Shown: positions 1 to 3,209 of the stretch, one piece after another
How positions within the stretch are numbered: the first letter of the stretch is position 1
How the letters are laid out: each line of letters begins with the position of its first letter
Assembly: GCA_016935885.1 (NCBI GenBank)
Contig: JAFGQA010000384.1
Coordinates: forward strand, 1-5,327
Direction: 5' to 3'
Length of the DNA stretch: 5,327 nucleotides
Origin: Phycisphaerae bacterium
GTDB lineage: Bacteria; Planctomycetota; Phycisphaerae; UBA1845; UTPLA1
Made by a program: the position numbers and the translations under genes
Notes under the pieces: model-generated
The model's database searches: none
What the model saw: only the letters and a program-made list of their open reading frames with translations
Told to the model about the DNA's origin: nothing

Positions 1-262
1 CTTGTCTGGGGCTAAGTCGTGTTACAACCGTAGCTTACCCCGCAAGGAGGTCGTAAAACAGCCAGTGAGTATGAATAATCCGGGATAACGCTCTCTCGCA
101 GATCGATGGCGGGACCTGTCGAAAGGAACAACACACATTGCGCGTGAAGCGAGAAATGGCGCGGCGTAAGATCGCTGAGATATTGAGACTCGGTCTCTAA
201 CAGCCCGTGGCAAGCTGTGGCACCGGACTGTGGCACCGGCGTCTCGCCGGTGGTCTTCACGC
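1..262. other. Non-coding left flank
   Basis: I see no convincing gene here. The short open frames on both strands have no recognisable domain. An unusually strong Shine-Dalgarno-like AAGGAGG lies at 44-50, but the only start codons just after it (GTG at 65, ATG at 71) reach TAA at 86-88, giving at most seven codons. Bases 185-197 form a small GAGAC/GTCTC hairpin. The right end carries a direct repeat and a GC-rich hairpin just past the mobA stop, described separately. Confidence 0.6.
215..252. repeat. 12-base direct repeat plus GC-rich hairpin downstream of mobA
   Basis: CTGTGGCACCGG occurs at 215-226 and again at 228-239. The second copy runs into a perfect 8-bp stem, CACCGGCG (234-241) with CGCCGGTG (245-252), and a three-base loop. 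The hairpin lies 11 bases beyond the stop codon of the minus-strand mobA gene, so it could help end or protect that transcript. There is no T-tract on the minus strand, so it is not a standard intrinsic terminator. A dispersed intergenic repeat of the genome is an equally good explanation. Confidence 0.5.
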
Positions 263-979
263 TCAGGAACGGCGTTTCCGAACCGCTGTTTTCCCTTTTA
301 CGACGGACTGCTCAAGCAGACGGGCGAAGTCCTCGGGCGTGTTGACGTTGGCCAGTTGCCGGCGCTCGGCCGCGTTCGGTGACAACGCGGCAACCTTTGC
401 GCGGGAAAGCACCGCCTGAAGGCGCCCCTCCCCCTCTGCCAACTCACGCATTGCACCGTCCTGGATCCGTGGGTGATACAGGGCACAGCACGCGTGATAG
501 ACGCCCGTCTGGTCCTCGCGCGCGAAGGCTACGGCGTCTACCTGCGGCGTAACTTCGCCGAGGAGGCGACGCAGGACGGGTGGCTCGATGCACGGCATGT
601 CACACGCCACCAACAACGACCACCGATCGTGGGCATACGCGAGGAGCGAACACAGGCCCGCGAGCGGGCCGGCGTTCGGCTTGGCGTCCGGCAGGATCCG
701 AAGCCCGGCTAATGAGGCGGGCAGTTGGATGGTCTCGCCGAGGATCACCACGTCTCGGGTCACTTCGCTTGCCACCTCGACGACGTGCTCGACGAGCGTG
801 CATCCGTTCGGCAGCCTCAGCAGGGCCTTGTGGCGTTTCATTCGCTTGCTGCGGCCGCCGACCAGGACACCTGCCACGCATGGAGGGGTCAGTGCTTCAG
901 GCGTTTGAGGGATCGAGCCTTTGGACTTGAGGCTTGCGCCTCGATGATTGAGCCTCCCGGGATCCTCGCGCGTCGTCAT
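263..979 (-). CDS. mobA: MobA-like molybdenum cofactor guanylyltransferase
   Basis: This cytoplasmic enzyme would transfer GMP from GTP to Mo-molybdopterin, giving the guanine dinucleotide cofactor used by DMSO-reductase-family enzymes. From the chosen start it is 238 residues. The nucleotide-binding segment LVGGRSKRM followed by KRHKALL lies at about 39-54, PDAKPNAGPLAGL at 97-109, the metal-binding-type CDMP at about 126-129, and the C-terminal NVNTPEDF at 211-218; all fit the NTP_transf_3/MobA family. The loop is atypical: the usual RMGxDK reads RMKRHK. The start at 979 was chosen because ATG overlaps the upstream stop as ATGA. It leaves about 34 residues of unusual sequence before the fold, and an in-frame GTG at 877 would give 204 residues, close to normal MobA length. 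A related nucleotidyltransferase (MocA-like) is the main alternative. Confidence 0.85.
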   Translation of the reverse strand: MTTREDPGRLNHRGASLKSKGSIPQTPEALTPPCVAGVLVGGRSKRMKRHKALLRLPNGCTLVEHVVEVASEVTRDVVILGETIQLPASLAGLRILPDAKPNAGPLAGLCSLLAYAHDRWSLLVACDMPCIEPPVLRRLLGEVTPQVDAVAFAREDQTGVYHACCALYHPRIQDGAMRELAEGEGRLQAVLSRAKVAALSPNAAERRQLANVNTPEDFARLLEQSVVKGKTAVRKRRS

Positions 980-1527
980 CGGCCGACTCCTGGCGAGATG
1001 TGATCGGCCACCGACCACGCGGGGGATGGGAACCGACCGGCCAAGTCGGCCACCAACGACGACCGGATGACGATGATCAATTCCGGCTCCGAGGAGCGAT
1101 TCTCCGAAAGACCGTCTTGTGACAAGGCGGCCCCGTAATCCCCCTCTCGCAGGGCGAACTCCAAGGCCGGCGCCCAGCCTTTGCCGCGAAGCTCCAGCGG
1201 CCCGATCTCGTCAATGGCGACCACGTCCAGGCCGTCACGTACGGCGGCGATGACCGCGGCGTTTCCCTCGGCGACGGCCGCCTCGTCGAAACGGTAACGC
1301 CCCACGTCGGCGGGCGTGTCGCCCGGACCAACCATGCGGGCCAGCGGCCGTTGGCTCCCGCGACGCAGATCGATCAAGTCGTAGCCAATACGTCGGCCAT
1401 TCTCGAAGACCGCCGGCGAGGCGATGCCGCCCACGGACCGGCCACGACCGGCCGCGTCGGCCACATACCTGCGGAGGAAGGACGTCTTGCCCCTGCCCCG
1501 GTCCGCGGAGAGGATCTTCAAGGTCAT
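976..1527 (-). CDS. THEP1/DUF2478-type P-loop NTPase coupled to mobA
   Basis: The 183-residue protein is a small cytoplasmic P-loop nucleoside triphosphatase. Walker A is ADRGRGKTS at residues 8-16; its first glycine position is alanine. The family's middle signatures follow: ENGRRIGYDLIDL at 42-54 and DVGRYRFDEAAV at 74-85. Walker B is DVVAIDEIGPLEL at 101-113. These match the NTPase_1 (THEP1, PF03266) and DUF2478 group. Its stop overlaps the mobA start as ATGA, pointing to translational coupling and a shared role. MobB, the usual partner of MobA, is also a small P-loop nucleotide-binding protein, so I infer that this NTPase serves cofactor maturation or delivery; that role is not shown by sequence. 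No Shine-Dalgarno sequence is visible before the ATG at 1527. It is probably the first gene of the minus-strand operon. Confidence 0.82.
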   Translation of the reverse strand: MTLKILSADRGRGKTSFLRRYVADAAGRGRSVGGIASPAVFENGRRIGYDLIDLRRGSQRPLARMVGPGDTPADVGRYRFDEAAVAEGNAAVIAAVRDGLDVVAIDEIGPLELRGKGWAPALEFALREGDYGAALSQDGLSENRSSEPELIIVIRSSLVADLAGRFPSPAWSVADHISPGVGR

Positions 1528-1587
1528 GGAACCACACAGTATTGGGCGAACAAACCGGGCAAAGTCTGTTGCTCGGCTGCGGCGGAC

Positions 1588-1593
1588 TATGAT
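1588..1593 (+). promoter_or_regulatory. Candidate -10 box (TATGAT)
   Basis: TATGAT matches the sigma-70 -10 consensus at five of six positions and lies in a locally AT-richer stretch between the divergent genes. TTGCTC at 1569-1574 resembles a -35 box, but the spacing is only 13 bases, so the -35 assignment is doubtful. A transcript from here would begin near 1600, just before the stem-loop at 1613-1661, which makes a start here attractive for a structured leader. Confidence is limited because planctomycete-type promoters are poorly predicted by eye. Confidence 0.35.
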
Positions 1594-1612
1594 ACACTGA
1601 TTGGTTCCCCTG

Positions 1613-1674
1613 GAGAATGCCGCGGCCTTCGTGGCACGGCTGGCGTGGACAAGGCATTCTCAGTTTCTTTTTTT
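1613..1674 (+). terminator. Stem-loop with T-tract: leader terminator/attenuator or end of a small RNA
   Basis: GAGAATGCC (1613-1621) pairs perfectly with GGCATTCTC (1653-1661). Two bases later comes an 11-base tract with ten T residues (1664-1674). This is the layout of a Rho-independent terminator on the plus strand, except that the 31-base interval between the arms is long; it can fold further, for example GGCC at 1624-1627 with GGCT at 1638-1641. The structure sits about 120 bases before the lipoprotein gene and just after a -10-like box. It could therefore end a short RNA of about 75 bases or act as an attenuator in that gene's leader. A ligand-sensing role is speculation. Confidence 0.5.
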
Positions 1675-1679
1675 GGGTG

Positions 1680-1705
1680 CCGATATGCTTGGCCCAGCAT
1701 ATCGG
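1680..1705. promoter_or_regulatory. Perfect 10-bp inverted repeat, ModE-like operator candidate
   Basis: CCGATATGCT (1680-1689) and AGCATATCGG (1696-1705) are exact inverted copies around a six-base centre. The core reads CGATAT-N12-ATATCG. The E. coli ModE (molybdate-dependent repressor) consensus has CGnTAT-N12-ATAnCG, so the core bases and spacing agree, although the inner ATA/TAT parts of the consensus are absent. Its position between a mobA operon and a gene for a molybdopterin-fold protein supports a molybdate-related operator. It may instead be an RNA hairpin of the leader or a site for another dimeric regulator. No T-tract follows it on the plus strand. Confidence 0.4.
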
Positions 1706-1722
1706 TGTGGCGATCGGCTCCG

Positions 1723-1747
1723 GCGCCTCCCTTGCAGAGGGTGGCGC
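1723..1747 (+). promoter_or_regulatory. Leader hairpin upstream of the lipoprotein ribosome binding site
   Basis: GCGCC (1723-1727) pairs with GGCGC (1743-1747); after one T-T mismatch, CCCT (1729-1732) pairs with AGGG (1738-1741) around a five-base loop. This gives nine pairs with a single mismatch, about 18 bases before the GGAG ribosome binding site. With the two upstream stem-loops it makes a leader of three consecutive helices, suggesting post-transcriptional control of the following gene. The region is GC-rich, so some folding by chance is expected. Confidence 0.35.
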
Positions 1748-1765
1748 GGCCCGATACCGAACAAC

Positions 1766-1769
1766 GGAG
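1766..1769 (+). promoter_or_regulatory. Ribosome binding site deciding the lipoprotein start
   Basis: GGAG ends 11 bases before the ATG at 1781. It selects that ATG over an in-frame upstream ATG at 1601, which would add 60 residues of unrelated character and bury the signal peptide. Confidence 0.5.
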
Positions 1770-1780
1770 AACCAAAGGTT

Positions 1781-2335
1781 ATGGCCTGCCCGCGCAAGGT
1801 ACTGCGGGGAATCGCCTGGGCGTGCACGTTGATCGTGGCGTATGGTTGTGCGGACAAAGTCCAGGAGCAACCAGCACGCACGCAAACCCGTGCGGCATCC
1901 GTCGGCGAGGTCCCGGACGTGGGTCTGACGATCGAGCTGACGGGTTCCGGCGTGGATCACCCAACGGTCTTCACGTTCGAGCAGTTGGCCCGCATGGAGA
2001 TGGTTCAGCTTGACGGCGTGCTCATGCAGAAAAGCCATGAGCCGGACGAAAAGACGAGTTGGCGCGGGCCCCCGCTGGACGCGCTGCTGTCGGCGGCGCG
2101 GATCAAGCCCGGCCCCATGGACCTCACGCTCGAGGCGGCGGACGGCTACGCGATCGACTGCACGCTCCAGGAGATGAAGTCGGCTATCGTGGCCCTCCAG
2201 GACGGCGACGGCCGCTGGTTGGCCGAGAGGGACAAAAGACGGCCGCTCCGGTTGGTGGCACCGCACGAAACGGGTAACTACTGGGTCAGTAACCTCACTC
2301 GAGTCATCGTCGAGCCGGCCGACAGTGGCGAATAG
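1781..2335 (+). CDS. Predicted lipoprotein with sulfite-oxidase-like molybdopterin-binding fold
   Basis: The 184-residue protein has a lipoprotein-type signal: positive residues at 5-9, a hydrophobic stretch at 11-20, and VAYGC ending at Cys23, the probable lipidation site. Residues 48-178 resemble the Oxidored_molyb (SUOX-fold, PF00174) domain: FTFEQLARM at 64-72, SWRGPPLDALL at 93-103, LEAADGYAIDCTL at 117-129, RPLRLVAP at 154-161 and GNYWVSNLTRVIVE at 165-178. The catalytic cysteine that binds molybdenum in sulfite oxidases normally lies in the segment before the W-G-P-L motif. That segment (72-92) has no Cys, so the protein may bind a pterin or another ligand without redox chemistry. It is probably anchored at the membrane outside the cytoplasm. 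The start rests on GGAG at 1766 and the signal peptide. The last codons and the TAG stop lie inside a heptad repeat array. It faces away from the mobA operon and precedes the ECF genes by 220 bases. Confidence 0.75.
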   Translation: MACPRKVLRGIAWACTLIVAYGCADKVQEQPARTQTRAASVGEVPDVGLTIELTGSGVDHPTVFTFEQLARMEMVQLDGVLMQKSHEPDEKTSWRGPPLDALLSAARIKPGPMDLTLEAADGYAIDCTLQEMKSAIVALQDGDGRWLAERDKRRPLRLVAPHETGNYWVSNLTRVIVEPADSGE

Positions 2336-2389
2336 CGAGTGGTGAACGGCGAAGGGCGAAAGGAGGAGGGCGAAGGGTGAAGAGCGGAT
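2327..2389. repeat. Heptad tandem array (GGCGAAG type)
   Basis: Nine consecutive seven-base units in constant phase begin GGCGAAT, AGCGAGT, GGTGAAC, GGCGAAG, GGCGAAA. On the minus strand the units read as TTCGCCC-type heptads, the same family as the TTCATCC units at 4051-4085. The first two units overlap the end of the lipoprotein gene and contain its TAG stop (2333-2335). Beyond 2389 the periodicity fades. Confidence 0.8.
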
Positions 2390-2437
2390 GTCGACGCGCG
2401 GAGCAGCGGGGGGCATGCGTGGTCACGGGAATGTGAG

Positions 2438-2466
2438 CCGCGGAAGCGGGGCTTGCCGTTTGGCGG
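2438..2466 (-). repeat. 29-base dispersed core, copy 1 (inverted)
   Basis: Read on the minus strand, this segment matches 3966-3994 on the plus strand at 28 of 29 positions, with the shared core CAAACGGCAAGCCCCGCTT. In both copies the core is followed, after roughly 50 bases, by TTCNYCC heptads, so core and heptads behave as one composite element. Read in one frame, both copies encode PPNGKPRFRGS. Confidence 0.8.
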
Positions 2467-2506
2467 AGCTTCCGTCGCCCCTCCAGGCCGGCGAGTAGGT
2501 GATGCC

Positions 2507-2549
2507 TGACCGCTGATGACTGATAACTGAAGCACTGATCGCTGTGAGC
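2507..2549 (+). repeat. TGATNAC heptad array abutting the ykoE start
   Basis: Units read TGACCGC, TGATGAC, TGATAAC, TGAAGCA, then TGATCGC after a one-base slip, and TGTGAGC. Because the period is seven, TGA falls in all three frames immediately before ykoE. The alternative GTG start of ykoE at 2544 lies inside the last unit. Confidence 0.65.
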
Positions 2550-2555
2550 CCTGCA

Positions 2556-3149
2556 ATGACCCAGTCCCGTCACCGGACCCAGTCCGGTCACCATTTCTTC
2601 TCCTTGCACGAGTTGTTGATCATGGCTGCGCTCGCCGCGATGGGCGGTGCCTCCAGCGCCGCGATGAGCATGGTCAGGCAGGCGGTGCACGCAGTGCCCG
2701 GGCTGGGCGGCTTGTTGCAGTCACTGGCGGGCATTCATGTACTGTGGCTGGTGATCGCCATCGGGCTGATTCGCAAACCCGGCGCTGCGACGGTGACCGG
2801 TCTGCTCAAGGGGGCGGTGGAGCTTCTGTGCGGCAACCCGCATGGACTGTTTGTCGTGTTGTACGGCGGCCTGGCGGGTATCGGCGTGGATGTGGTCTGG
2901 CTTGTGCTAGGCGGCCGCAACCGCGTGGCCACATACATGCTCGCCGGCGGCGTGGGAACCGCGACCAACGTGCTGGTGCTCATGTTCAAGGCCTCGCTTC
3001 CCGTGCAGGGCGGCATGGTAACCGGTCTGGCCGCATTGGCTGGCGTCGCGTTTGTCAGCGGCGTTTTCCTCGCCGGGCTTCTGGGGCATTGGCTGCTGCA
3101 GGCCCTTCGACGAGCCGGTGCCATAGGCGCCTGTCCGCAAGGGCCGTAG
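2556..3149 (+). CDS. ykoE: ECF transporter S component, YkoE family
   Basis: The 197-residue membrane protein resembles YkoE, the substrate-capturing S component of the thiamine-precursor (hydroxymethylpyrimidine) ECF importer YkoEDC. Hydrophobic segments lie at about 20-40, 54-73, 97-119, 126-146 and 153-182. The family-like stretch RKPGAATVTGLLKG at 73-86, then ELLCGNPHGLFVVLYGGLAG at 89-108, is the best evidence. In the following GIGVDVVW the position often held by Glu is Asp. Length suits the family. The ATG at 2556 is preferred to an in-frame GTG at 2544 because the latter lies in a repeat array; no Shine-Dalgarno is seen for either. Residues 1-13 (MTQSRHR, TQSGHH) arise from an 18-base tandem duplication. 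The ATPase gene follows 60 bases later. Substrate is inferred from family only; no thiamine gene or TPP riboswitch is nearby. Confidence 0.82.
   Translation: MTQSRHRTQSGHHFFSLHELLIMAALAAMGGASSAAMSMVRQAVHAVPGLGGLLQSLAGIHVLWLVIAIGLIRKPGAATVTGLLKGAVELLCGNPHGLFVVLYGGLAGIGVDVVWLVLGGRNRVATYMLAGGVGTATNVLVLMFKASLPVQGGMVTGLAALAGVAFVSGVFLAGLLGHWLLQALRRAGAIGACPQGP
2558..2593 (+). repeat. 18-base tandem duplication at the 5' end of ykoE
   Basis: GACCCAGTCCCGTCACCG (2558-2575) is followed directly by GACCCAGTCCGGTCACCA (2576-2593), differing at two positions. It starts at the G of the chosen start codon and adds about six residues to the cytoplasmic N-terminus, leaving the frame intact. Confidence 0.8.
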
Positions 3150-3209
3150 GGCTGCCGTTCATCGTGTGTTCTGGCGAGATCCATCCCAGCACCGCCACGA
3201 CGATTGAGC

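Larger units (their letters stand above)
2336..2555 (+). other. Repeat-rich gap between lipoprotein and ECF S-component genes
   Basis: No gene is apparent. The interval consists of the rest of the GGCGAAG heptads, one copy of a 29-base dispersed core, and a TGATNAC heptad array directly before the ykoE start. I searched by eye for a TPP riboswitch, expected if the following genes import a thiamine precursor, and found neither its conserved CTGAGA nor its ACCTGAT element. No clear promoter or terminator stands out, so co-transcription with the lipoprotein gene is possible but not shown. Confidence 0.55.

Noticed and set aside
1..55. Resemblance to the 3' end of 16S rRNA (GGGGCTAAGTCGT, then ACAACCGTAGC)
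   Set aside because: Only a short patch resembles the conserved region, with gaps. The expected following segments, including the anti-Shine-Dalgarno end in the right order, are absent, and no tRNA or 23S sequence follows.
44..88. Small open frame after a strong AAGGAGG
   Set aside because: At most seven codons, 14 bases from the Shine-Dalgarno-like string, with nothing regulated nearby on that strand; too little to call a leader peptide.
1235..2416. Long minus-strand open frame of 393 codons
   Set aside because: It overlaps the NTPase and the lipoprotein gene in other frames, has Arg/Pro-rich GC-shadow composition and no recognisable domain.
2336..2543. TPP or cobalamin riboswitch before ykoE
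   Set aside because: The conserved elements I know for these classes are not visible; the region is explained by repeats.
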